Of a stretch of DNA of 64,000 nucleotides, positions 26,793 to 34,650 are shown piece after piece. The notes under the pieces were generated by a model. It saw only the letters and a program-made list of their open reading frames with translations. It searched no databases and was not told the DNA's origin. The position numbers were made by a program, and so were the translations under genes. Positions within the stretch are counted from its first letter, which is position 1; every line of letters starts with the position of its first letter. The stretch is from DAIMZI01 sp036734025 (GTDB lineage: Bacteria > Pseudomonadota > Alphaproteobacteria > Rhizobiales > Rhodomicrobiaceae). The DNA is taken from NCBI GenBank assembly GCA_036734025.1, contig DAIMZI010000009.1, positions 1 to 64,000 of the forward strand, read 5' to 3'.

Positions 26793-28316
26793 ATGAACCC
26801 GCCGCCGCCAAGCGGCGCGGGCGCCCGGCCCATGCTGCCGCCCGACTGGTTGCCGAGCGGCTTTGCCTGGCGGCTTGTCGGCGTGCTCGGTGTGCTGCTG
26901 ATGGCCCGGCTGGCGACCTTGTATTTCGCCCGGACCGAGCTGTTCTTTGATGAGGCGCAATACTGGGTATGGTCGCGCGATCTCGATTTGGGTTATTTCT
27001 CCAAGCCGCCGATGATTGCGTGGATCATTGGCGCAACCACGCAATTGTGCGGCAATGGCGAAGCCTGCGTGCGGCTTGCCTCCCCGCTGATCCATACGGC
27101 GACCTCAGTGCTGGTGTTCCTGCTGGGGCGCAAATTGTTCGATTCGCGCTTCGGCTTCTGGTCGGCGGTGGTCTTTGCGACCTTGCCCGGCGTGTCCTTG
27201 TCCAGCACGCTGATTTCCACCGACGTACCCTTGCTGTTCTTCTGGACGGCGGCCCTCTTCTGCCTTGTCAAGCTTCTGGAGACGCGCGGACTGTGGTGGG
27301 CCGTGTTGCTCGGCCTGTCGCTCGGTCTCGGGCTGATGGCCAAATATGCCATGGTCTATTTCCTGCTCGGTCTTGGCGTATACATGGTGCTGGCGCCCGG
27401 CGCGCGTTGGCTGCTGCGCAGTGGCCGCTTGCTGCTCGCGGCGCTGGTGGCTTTCGTCTGCGTGCTGCCCAACATCGTGTGGAATATCGACAACGGGTTC
27501 GTCACCTTCTTCCACACGGCCGATAATGCCAACTTGTCCGGGCCGAGCATGGATCTGGTCTCGGGTCTTGAATTCTTCGGCGCCCAGTTTGGCGTGTTCG
27601 GACCGATACTGTTCGCCGTGCTGGGCTGGGGCACATGGCGCGCGGCCCGCGAGAAATGGGGCGATCCGTACCGGCTGCTGATCAGCTTCTGCATTCCGAT
27701 CATTGCGCTGATCCTGGTGCAGGCGCTGTTGTCGCGAGCCCATGCCAACTGGGCTGCGGTTGCCTATGTCACAGGCTCGGTGATGGTCGCGGCGATCATG
27801 GTCGAGCGCAGCGCGCGCAAACTCTATGCCGCATCATTCCTGATCAATTTCGCCGCGATGATCGCTCTTTCGGTTGGCGTCGTGATGGCCGGACGGATTG
27901 CCATGCCGATGATTTCCGATCCCTATGAGCGGGTGCTCGGCTGGGAAGCCTCGGCACTGGCCGCGCGCGACAAGGCTCTCGAAGTCGGCGCCGTCGCCAT
28001 TATCACCGATCAGCGCGCCATCGCCGCCGCGTTCAGCTATTATCTGCGCGATGCGAACCTGCCGATCCTGCGCTGGAGCGCGGGCGGGCGGCCGCGTGAT
28101 CATTTCGAGCTCACAAGCCCGCTGACGCGCGAATCGCCCATGCCGGCACTGCTGGTCACGCGCAAGATGACGGCGGCGCGGGAGGTCGAAGACAGTTTCG
28201 AAATCTACGAGCCGCTAGGCAGCGCCAGCGTTGCCGTAGGCATGTCCGGCAGCAGAAAAGTCTATTTTTTCAAGGTCTCCGGATTTCGCGGAGTGAGTGA
28301 TCTGGCGGCCCGATGA
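26793..28316 (+). CDS. GT39/ArnT-like membrane glycosyltransferase
   Basis: The product is 507 aa from the ATG at 26793. An upstream ATG at 26712 would add 27 residues but lies almost at the expected transcription start. Family features: a first membrane helix, then ELFFDEAQYWVWSRDLDLGYFSKPP (in parts; the Asp-Glu pair of GT39/83 enzymes in the first periplasmic loop, at about 49-62), some ten hydrophobic segments, and a C-terminal periplasmic domain after about 380. Such enzymes move a sugar from a polyprenyl-phosphate donor onto lipid A, protein or another acceptor. It is divergent from the GT2/LAB_N genes across an AT-rich region, which suggests one pathway. Confidence 0.88.
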   Translation: MNPPPPSGAGARPMLPPDWLPSGFAWRLVGVLGVLLMARLATLYFARTELFFDEAQYWVWSRDLDLGYFSKPPMIAWIIGATTQLCGNGEACVRLASPLIHTATSVLVFLLGRKLFDSRFGFWSAVVFATLPGVSLSSTLISTDVPLLFFWTAALFCLVKLLETRGLWWAVLLGLSLGLGLMAKYAMVYFLLGLGVYMVLAPGARWLLRSGRLLLAALVAFVCVLPNIVWNIDNGFVTFFHTADNANLSGPSMDLVSGLEFFGAQFGVFGPILFAVLGWGTWRAAREKWGDPYRLLISFCIPIIALILVQALLSRAHANWAAVAYVTGSVMVAAIMVERSARKLYAASFLINFAAMIALSVGVVMAGRIAMPMISDPYERVLGWEASALAARDKALEVGAVAIITDQRAIAAAFSYYLRDANLPILRWSAGGRPRDHFELTSPLTRESPMPALLVTRKMTAAREVEDSFEIYEPLGSASVAVGMSGSRKVYFFKVSGFRGVSDLAAR

Positions 28317-28531
28317 AGCGGATTTCGCACAAGCAAATACGTGAATTTCCGCCTGCTCCCTACGAAAGTCCTACAAGCTCAATTTTCCCCGATAACTGTC
28401 TGTAATTGCTGATATATGCCGGCTTTGTCCCCAGTCGCGCAGGCTCCATGCAACCGGAAGCTCTTGCCTCACGGCGCACCTCTGTTAGTATTTTGTATAC
28501 AGAGGAGAGATTTGGCGAAGGATGTTCTGCA

Positions 28532-29053
28532 ATGGAATCGTCCTGTGAGCGAACATCCATATTGTTCGTCTGCATTGGGAATATCTGCCGGTCACCGATG
28601 GCCGAGGGATATTTCCGCAAGGTCGTCGCCGAAGCGGGCCTGACCGAGCGCTTCTTGATAGATTCCGCTGCGACCGGAAGCTGGCACATTGGCCGTCCGC
28701 CCGATGGCCGTGCACAGCAGGCTCTGTCAAGCCGCGGGATCGACATTTCCACCCAGCGCGCCCGCCAGGTGACGCGAGACGATTTTGACCGGTTCGACCT
28801 TCTGCTTGCCATGGACCGCTCCAACTATGTGAGATTGCGGAACCTCTCTCCCAGCACTCATGAGCACAAGATCGAACTTTTCCTCAAATTCGCTCCGGAG
28901 ATGGGCGTGAGCGAAGTGCCCGATCCCTATTTCGGCGGCATGGAAGGTTTCGCCTATGCACTGCAACTGATCGAGGTGGCCAGCAGGGGGCTGCTGACTT
29001 CTTTGGTCAAGACCCAGTCGATGACGGTTCAACCGTATGTTCGCTTGGCCTGA
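28532..29053 (+). CDS. Low-molecular-weight protein-tyrosine phosphatase
   Basis: The product is 173 aa from the ATG at 28532 with GAAGGA upstream. The active-site loop C-x5-R-S is CIGNICRS (residues 14-21), with the general-acid DPYFGG at about 130-135 (Asp-Pro-Tyr). This class dephosphorylates tyrosine residues, often on kinases of polysaccharide export, or arsenate in related forms. The phosphatase reading is favoured because the DPYF loop is intact. The 215 bases upstream have an AT-rich patch (about 28490-28500) that could be a -10 region. The 3' end overlaps the convergent thpR gene by 47 bases. Confidence 0.9.
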   Translation: MESSCERTSILFVCIGNICRSPMAEGYFRKVVAEAGLTERFLIDSAATGSWHIGRPPDGRAQQALSSRGIDISTQRARQVTRDDFDRFDLLLAMDRSNYVRLRNLSPSTHEHKIELFLKFAPEMGVSEVPDPYFGGMEGFAYALQLIEVASRGLLTSLVKTQSMTVQPYVRLA

Positions 29054-29582
29054 GCAGGCTAAAGCTCTCCTCCAGTATGTATGGGCCGCCGCCACTGCTC
29101 TCGCGCGCCGATAGCAGAACAAACCGGTGCACCGCAAACGGCAGCGTGCTGAACCCGCCAAACCCGCTCAGATAATCGGCAATCTCCTGAGGCTTGCTGC
29201 CGCGCAACCGGGCGAGCGTGACGTGCGGCGAATAATTCCGCGTCTCCGGCGCAAGGCCGGCTGAACGTGCACTGCGCTCATGCGCGCGTTGCAACACCAT
29301 CAGCGGCTCGCTCTGCGCCACGCCCGCCCACAGCGCCCTCGGCCTGCGCCCGCCGAAACTGCCGAGCCCGACAAGTCGCAGGCTGAATGCCGGGCAACGG
29401 ATCGCGCTCAACGCCTCGACGAAATCATCGGCTGAAGGCGCATCGATGTCGCCGACGAAACGCAGGGTCAGGTGATAATTCTCGGGATCGATCCAGCGCG
29501 CGCCCGCCACGCGAGAGCGCAGCATCGCCAGTTGCTGAACGATGGTCGCGGGCAGTTCGATGGCGGTGAAGAGCCTGGGCAC
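29007..29582 (-). CDS. thpR: RNA 2',3'-cyclic phosphodiesterase (2'-5' RNA ligase family)
   Basis: The product is 191 aa from a GTG at 29582, chosen for GGAGGG 6 bases upstream and for the typical opening MPRLFTAIEL. A GTG at 29597 would add five residues. Two HxTL catalytic motifs are present: HLTL (37-40) and HVTL (120-123). The enzyme opens 2',3'-cyclic phosphates on RNA ends. It lies about 18 bases after serA on the same strand and overlaps the phosphatase gene tail to tail. Confidence 0.9.
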   Translation of the reverse strand: MPRLFTAIELPATIVQQLAMLRSRVAGARWIDPENYHLTLRFVGDIDAPSADDFVEALSAIRCPAFSLRLVGLGSFGGRRPRALWAGVAQSEPLMVLQRAHERSARSAGLAPETRNYSPHVTLARLRGSKPQEIADYLSGFGGFSTLPFAVHRFVLLSARESSGGGPYILEESFSLLRPSEHTVEPSSTGS

Positions 29583-29600
29583 GATAGCCCTCCGCACGGT

Positions 29601-30875
29601 TCATTCCGGACTGTAGACGACGCGAGAGCGGATCGTTCCCTCCAGCCCGCGCAGTTGCGAGAGCATGTCCTCGGCCAGGGCCGGCGAGGCATCCGCATCT
29701 ATCACCACATAGCCCGTGTCGGTCTCGGTTTGAAGATATTGCGCCAGAATGTTGACATCGCGGGCGCCGAAGACATCGTTGATGCGCCGCATGACGCCGG
29801 GGATGTTGTGATGAATGTGGATGAACCGTGTGGCGTGCGGCGCCAGGGGCAGTTGCACCTGCGGAAAATTCACCGCGCCGAACGTCGAGCCGATATCGGA
29901 ATATTCGATCAGCTTGCGCGCCACCTCTGTGCCGATACGCTCCTGCGCTTCCAGCGTCGAGCCGCCGATATGCGGCGTCAGGATGACGTTTTCCAGACCG
30001 CGCAAGGGGCTGTCGAAAATATCGTCGTTGGAGGCCGGCTCGCGCGGGAACACATCGATGGCGGCGCCATGCAAGTGCCTGTCCTTCAGCGCTGCCGCGA
30101 GCGCCTCGATATCGACGAGGCTGCCGCGCGCGTTGTTTATGAGGAAGCTGCCCGGCTTCATGGCGCGGATTTCCTGCTCGCCGATGAAACCTCTGGTCTG
30201 CGGGGTTTCGGGCACATGCAGCGACACCACGTCCGCTTGGGACAAAAGCTCCATCAGGCTGGCGGTCGGCTCGGCGTTGCCGTGGCGCAGACGGTCCACG
30301 ATATCGAAATAGATGACGCGCATGCCCATGGCTTCGGCCAGCACCGTAAGCTGCGAGCCGATATTTCCATAGCCCACAATACCAAGCGTCCGTCCGCGCA
30401 GCTCATGGCTACCGGCAGCCGACTTGTCCCACTTGCCGGCATGCGCGGCCAGAGACCGCGGGAAGATGCGCCGATAGAGCATCACCATTTCCGCGATGGT
30501 TAGTTCGGCCACGCTGCGGGTGTTGGAATAAGGCGCATTGAAGACCGGGATGCCGGCAGCGCGCGCCGCCGCCAGATCGACCTGGTTGGTGCCGACCGAA
30601 AAGCATCCGACCGCCATGAGCCGGGGCGCGCTGGCAAATATCTCGGCCGTGAGTCTGGTGCGCGAGCGAATGCCGATCATGCGCACGCCCTCGATCGCGG
30701 CTTTCAGTTCATCGCGCGACAGGGCCGTCTTGTGGTAGGTCACATTTTCATAGCCGGCAGCGGCCAGGGCATTGCGCGCAGTGTCGGAGATACCCTCCAG
30801 AAGCAAGACCGGGATCTGGCTCTTGGGCAGCGAGAAAGCAGGCGCGCCAGAGCGTTGAGCGGTTGTCGTGGTCAT
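29601..30875 (-). CDS. serA: D-3-phosphoglycerate dehydrogenase
   Basis: Oxidises 3-phosphoglycerate with NAD to 3-phosphohydroxypyruvate, the first step of serine synthesis. The product is 424 aa: the short SerA form with a single C-terminal ACT domain, as in E. coli, rather than the about 530-aa form common in Rhizobiales. Seen are GIRSRTRLTAE (about 68-78), the NAD-binding GIVGYGNIGSQL (about 164-175), NNARGSLVDIEAL (about 247-259), the catalytic LTPHIGGST (about 300-308), and the ACT part IHHNIPGVMRRINDVF (about 354-369), where serine feedback would act. serC is not adjacent. It lies 62 bases after the TauE/SafE gene. Confidence 0.95.
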   Translation of the reverse strand: MTTTTAQRSGAPAFSLPKSQIPVLLLEGISDTARNALAAAGYENVTYHKTALSRDELKAAIEGVRMIGIRSRTRLTAEIFASAPRLMAVGCFSVGTNQVDLAAARAAGIPVFNAPYSNTRSVAELTIAEMVMLYRRIFPRSLAAHAGKWDKSAAGSHELRGRTLGIVGYGNIGSQLTVLAEAMGMRVIYFDIVDRLRHGNAEPTASLMELLSQADVVSLHVPETPQTRGFIGEQEIRAMKPGSFLINNARGSLVDIEALAAALKDRHLHGAAIDVFPREPASNDDIFDSPLRGLENVILTPHIGGSTLEAQERIGTEVARKLIEYSDIGSTFGAVNFPQVQLPLAPHATRFIHIHHNIPGVMRRINDVFGARDVNILAQYLQTETDTGYVVIDADASPALAEDMLSQLRGLEGTIRSRVVYSPE

Positions 30876-30937
30876 TATTACCCATCATCATCAAGGCCGG
30901 CCCGGCCGCGCGCGCTGAAACAGGATTTTGCGTGCGC

Positions 30938-31753
30938 CTAGCGGACCAGCATCGCCGCGAGGACCGCGAGCAGATAACACACAAACAGGCCGGACTGTAA
31001 ATCCTCGTTGAGCGCGTGGGATGCGCGCACCCCCAGCGGCGAGCCCAGAAAGGCGCCAGCGATGAGCCCGGCAAATGCCGGCAGATAAAGATAGCCAAGC
31101 GCCCATACGGGAAGTCCCGGTTCGCCGATGCCACCAAGGATATAGCCGACGCCCGCCCCGAGACCTATGACCACCGACATGGCGGCTGCAACAGCCGCCG
31201 CTCGCGGCATGCTGTAGCCTTCCTGACGCAGGAACGGCACCGTGAGAATAGCGGCGCCCATGCCGAGCAAGGCGCCGGCGACGCCGGTCGGCACGCCGTA
31301 GGCCCAGATCAGCGCCCCGTGAGGCCCCCCGGGGGAAGCTTGCGGCTCAGGCTGTTTGTGTCTGGCGCGCCGCAACCTCTTGAGCGAGGCGCGAAGCAAT
31401 GTGATGCCGACAAAGCCGATGAAGACGGCCCGCAGCACATCGCCCGGCAGGGCGTTGCCGATTGCCGCGCCCAGGGCCGCGCCAATCAGGACGGCGAGCC
31501 CGTAGCGCCAAACCAACGCCCAGTCCAGATCGCCGCGCGCGTGCCGCAACAAGGTGGTGTGCGCAGCCGTGACGAGCAGCACACCGAGCGAGGTTCCGAG
31601 CGCCAGATGCATCACATGTTCAGGCGCAACGCCCTTCATCGGCAGCGAAATCACGAGCGCAGGCACGATCGTCAAGCCGCCACCCAGGCCAAACAGGCCC
31701 GAGACGAACCCGGCCATCAGCCCGGCGCCAAGATAGATCAGGACAATTTCCAT
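30938..31753 (-). CDS. TauE/SafE-family sulfite or organic-anion exporter
   Basis: The product is 271 aa with about eight hydrophobic segments. The family pattern is clear: AGLMAGFVSGLFGLGGGLTIVPAL (in parts, about 10-33), MHLALGTSLGVLL (about 49-61), and in the second half GVPTGVAGALLGMGAAILTVPFL, the inverted copy of the first motif. These transporters carry sulfite, sulfoacetate or other anions across the inner membrane. The substrate cannot be told. It is upstream of serA on the same strand with a 62-base gap. Confidence 0.9.
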   Translation of the reverse strand: MEIVLIYLGAGLMAGFVSGLFGLGGGLTIVPALVISLPMKGVAPEHVMHLALGTSLGVLLVTAAHTTLLRHARGDLDWALVWRYGLAVLIGAALGAAIGNALPGDVLRAVFIGFVGITLLRASLKRLRRARHKQPEPQASPGGPHGALIWAYGVPTGVAGALLGMGAAILTVPFLRQEGYSMPRAAAVAAAMSVVIGLGAGVGYILGGIGEPGLPVWALGYLYLPAFAGLIAGAFLGSPLGVRASHALNEDLQSGLFVCYLLAVLAAMLVR

Positions 31754-32044
31754 GCCCGTCTGCCCCCCTGATCCGTGACTTCTGCAGCGGGTTAACGGAG
31801 CACAAAATCAACACAATCGCCATGTCCTTATCGAGCCATGGTGATCATGTCCAGACTTGGCTATAAGTCATTATTCATCTTTGCGAATCGCAGCCGGACG
31901 CTTAGGGTCATGCGGTAGCTCGGTGGGTGAACCGACATGCGCGTGCGCTTGAATGTGTTTGCTGAAGGCTGCAATATTTGCTGATGGGGTCAGGCTCAGC
32001 TTGGCGCTGCGGGCAGATCTTGAGGCGTGATTGAGGGCGACTGG

Positions 32045-32938
32045 ATGACGGTGGGAACATCTCAGGCGACATGGACAGGGCTCAGGCGCATGCTGGGAAC
32101 CTCTGTACTGGCAGCGGTTCTGGCGCTGGGTGGTTGTGCAGGATCATCCCTGACAAGCTGGATGGAAAGCGATCCCAAGTCGGAAGAGACCAAGACAGCC
32201 GCTCAGCTTTTCGCCGAGGGTGACACGCTTCTCGAGGAACGCAGCTTTTCCACAGCGGCCGAGCGCTTCGAGGAAGTCGACAAGCAATATCCCTATTCGC
32301 CGGAAGCGCGCCGCGCGATCGTCATGAACGCCTATGCGAATTACCGCGCCCGCAAGCTGCCCGAAGCCGTGTCGTCGGCGCGGCGTTATCTGACGCTGCA
32401 CCCGGGCACCAAGGAAGCGCCTCTTGCCCAGCACATCATCGCCTCTTCCTATTTCGAGCGGATAAACGATCCGCAGCGCGACCAGTCGGACACGAAGCAG
32501 GCCATTACCGAACTCGAAGTTCTCATCCGCCGCTATCCCGACAGTTCTTATGCCGCTCAGGCCCGCAAGCGGCTCAAGATCGCGAAAGACCTTATCGCCG
32601 CACAGGATATGACAGTCGGGCGCTATTACATGAAGCGTGGCGAATTTCTGGCCGCGATCAACCGGTTCCGCACCGTGGTGACGGATCATCAGGAAACCGC
32701 GCATGTCGAAGAGGCGCTGTCGCGGCTTACCGAATCCTACATGGCGGTCGGCCTGACCAGCGAGGCGCAGACCGCTGCCGCCGTGCTGGGACACAACTTC
32801 CCGGAAAGCCAGTGGTACAAGGACGCCTACACGTTGCTGCAGACCGATGGTCTTGAGCCCCGTGAGGATACCGGCTCGTGGATCAGCCGCCAGTGGCAGC
32901 GCACTGTGAAAAGTGTGCAAGAGGCAAGTCCCATCTAA
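32045..32938 (+). CDS. bamD: Outer membrane assembly lipoprotein BamD
   Basis: TPR lipoprotein of the BAM complex that inserts beta-barrels into the outer membrane. The product is 297 aa from the ATG at 32045, which has GAGGG 7 bases upstream; a GTG at 32027 is possible. The lipobox ALGGC puts the lipidated cysteine at residue 31. Five TPR-like units follow, with EGDTLLEERSFSTAAERFEEV and QYPYSPEARRA (about 58-90), then SYFERI and RYPDSSYA, all standard for YfiO/ComL. It starts the bamD-recN-ligA block. lpxC, normally just upstream in this lineage, is absent; 291 bases of apparently non-coding DNA lie there instead. Confidence 0.95.
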   Translation: MTVGTSQATWTGLRRMLGTSVLAAVLALGGCAGSSLTSWMESDPKSEETKTAAQLFAEGDTLLEERSFSTAAERFEEVDKQYPYSPEARRAIVMNAYANYRARKLPEAVSSARRYLTLHPGTKEAPLAQHIIASSYFERINDPQRDQSDTKQAITELEVLIRRYPDSSYAAQARKRLKIAKDLIAAQDMTVGRYYMKRGEFLAAINRFRTVVTDHQETAHVEEALSRLTESYMAVGLTSEAQTAAAVLGHNFPESQWYKDAYTLLQTDGLEPREDTGSWISRQWQRTVKSVQEASPI

Positions 32939-32970
32939 ACCTTGGCGCGGAACCGGTGTATAGCACGCCC

Positions 32971-34650
32971 ATGCTGGCCGCGCTCTCGATCCAGGACATT
33001 GTCCTCATTGACCGGTTGAACCTCGATTTCGGCCCCGGTCTCAGTGTGCTGACCGGCGAGACAGGAGCGGGGAAATCGATCCTGCTCGACGCTTTCACAC
33101 TCGCCATCGGCGGACGCGGCGATGCCGGCCTGGTGCGCGCAGGCGCTTCAAGAGGTCAGGTCACCGCCCGCTTCGAGCTGCCCCCCGCACACAAACTCAA
33201 CGACATGCTGACGGCCAACGGACTTGAGGCAGGCGAGGACCTGATCCTTCGGCGTGTTCAGCAGGCCGACGGACGCAGCCGCGCCTTCATCAATGATCAG
33301 CCGGTCAGCGTCCAGCTTCTGCGCGAGGTTGGCGCCGCGCTCGTGGAAATTCATGGCCAGCATGATGACCGCGCGCTGGTTGATGCGGGCGCGCACCGTG
33401 CGCTGCTCGATGCCTATGGCGGGCTGAGCGACCAGGCCGAGGCCGTGCGCCGCGCCTGGGAACGCTGGCGTGAATTTGAGGCGCGTATAGCCGAGCACGA
33501 GACCGCGCTCGACCAGGCGCGGCAGAACGCCGATTATCTACAGCATGCGCTGGAAGAGCTGGACGCCCTAGCACCGCAGCCGGGCGAGGAGGAAGAGCTT
33601 GCCGCGCGCCGGCAAACCATGATGAGCGCGGAAAAGACCGTGGCCGAACTGGATGCCGTCCATGAGGATATCGCCGGCAGCACGGGCGCGGAGACCCAGC
33701 TTGGAAGCGCCCTGCGCCGGCTGGAACGAAAGGGTTCGGCGTCCGGGGCGCTGATCGCACCGGTGATCGAGGCGCTGGAGCGCGCACTGGTCGAAACGGG
33801 CGAAGCGCGCGCGGTCATCGAGCGGGCGTTGCAGGCTTGTGAATTTTCCCAAAGCGAACTGGAACATACCGAAGAGCGGCTGTTCGCCTTGCGCACCCTG
33901 GCGCGCAAGCACCGTGTGGCGGTCGATGAGTTGCCCACGCTTCAGGCCCGCTTCTCGGCCACGCTTGGCGAACTGGCGCGGGGCGAGGCGACGCTATCGG
34001 CCCTGCGCGCCCAGTCGCAGGACGCTGAAGACAAATATCGCCGCCAGGCGCAGGCGCTCAGCGCAGAACGAGCCGGCGCCGCTGAGCGGCTCGATGCCGC
34101 CGTGGCCCTGGAGCTGGCGCCACTCAAGCTGGAGAAGGCGCAGTTCATGACGCGGCTGGAGCCTCTGGCTGCAGGCCAAATCGGGCCTGGCGGGCTGGAG
34201 CGGATCAGCTTTCATGTGCGCACCAATCCGGGCACCGAGCCGGGGCCGATGATCAAGGTCGCCTCGGGCGGGGAGTTGTCGCGCTTCATTCTCGCGCTCA
34301 AGGTCGCTCTTGCGGAGCGCGGCAGTGCGCCAACGCTGATCTTTGATGAGATCGACACAGGCGTCGGTGGCGCGACCGCCGCTGCTATCGGGGAACGGCT
34401 GGCGCGCCTTGCTGCCCGGGTTCAGGTCATCTCCGTCACCCACGCGCCGCAGGTCGCCGCCCATGCGAACTGCCATCTGCGGATCAGCAAGCAATCCACG
34501 CTCGACCATCGCGGCGAGACGATGGTGACGCGCGTCGCCGCTCTTGACGAGACCAGCCGGCACGAGGAAATCGCCCGCATGCTTGCGGGAGCGACCGTCA
34601 CGGAAGAGGCGCGCGCGGCGGCCCGCCGCCTCACCGGGGGCAGTGCATGA
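32971..34650 (+). CDS. recN: DNA repair protein RecN
   Basis: SMC-like ATPase for double-strand-break repair, 559 aa. The start at 32971 (MLAALSIQDIVLIDRL) is the usual one. It has the Walker A motif GETGAGKS (29-36), a long central coiled coil (about 150-370), the ABC signature SGGELSRF (about 431-438) and Walker B LIFDEIDTGVGG (about 455-466). It follows bamD by 32 bases, and its stop overlaps the ligA start in ATGA, giving translational coupling. Confidence 0.97.
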   Translation: MLAALSIQDIVLIDRLNLDFGPGLSVLTGETGAGKSILLDAFTLAIGGRGDAGLVRAGASRGQVTARFELPPAHKLNDMLTANGLEAGEDLILRRVQQADGRSRAFINDQPVSVQLLREVGAALVEIHGQHDDRALVDAGAHRALLDAYGGLSDQAEAVRRAWERWREFEARIAEHETALDQARQNADYLQHALEELDALAPQPGEEEELAARRQTMMSAEKTVAELDAVHEDIAGSTGAETQLGSALRRLERKGSASGALIAPVIEALERALVETGEARAVIERALQACEFSQSELEHTEERLFALRTLARKHRVAVDELPTLQARFSATLGELARGEATLSALRAQSQDAEDKYRRQAQALSAERAGAAERLDAAVALELAPLKLEKAQFMTRLEPLAAGQIGPGGLERISFHVRTNPGTEPGPMIKVASGGELSRFILALKVALAERGSAPTLIFDEIDTGVGGATAAAIGERLARLAARVQVISVTHAPQVAAHANCHLRISKQSTLDHRGETMVTRVAALDETSRHEEIARMLAGATVTEEARAAARRLTGGSA

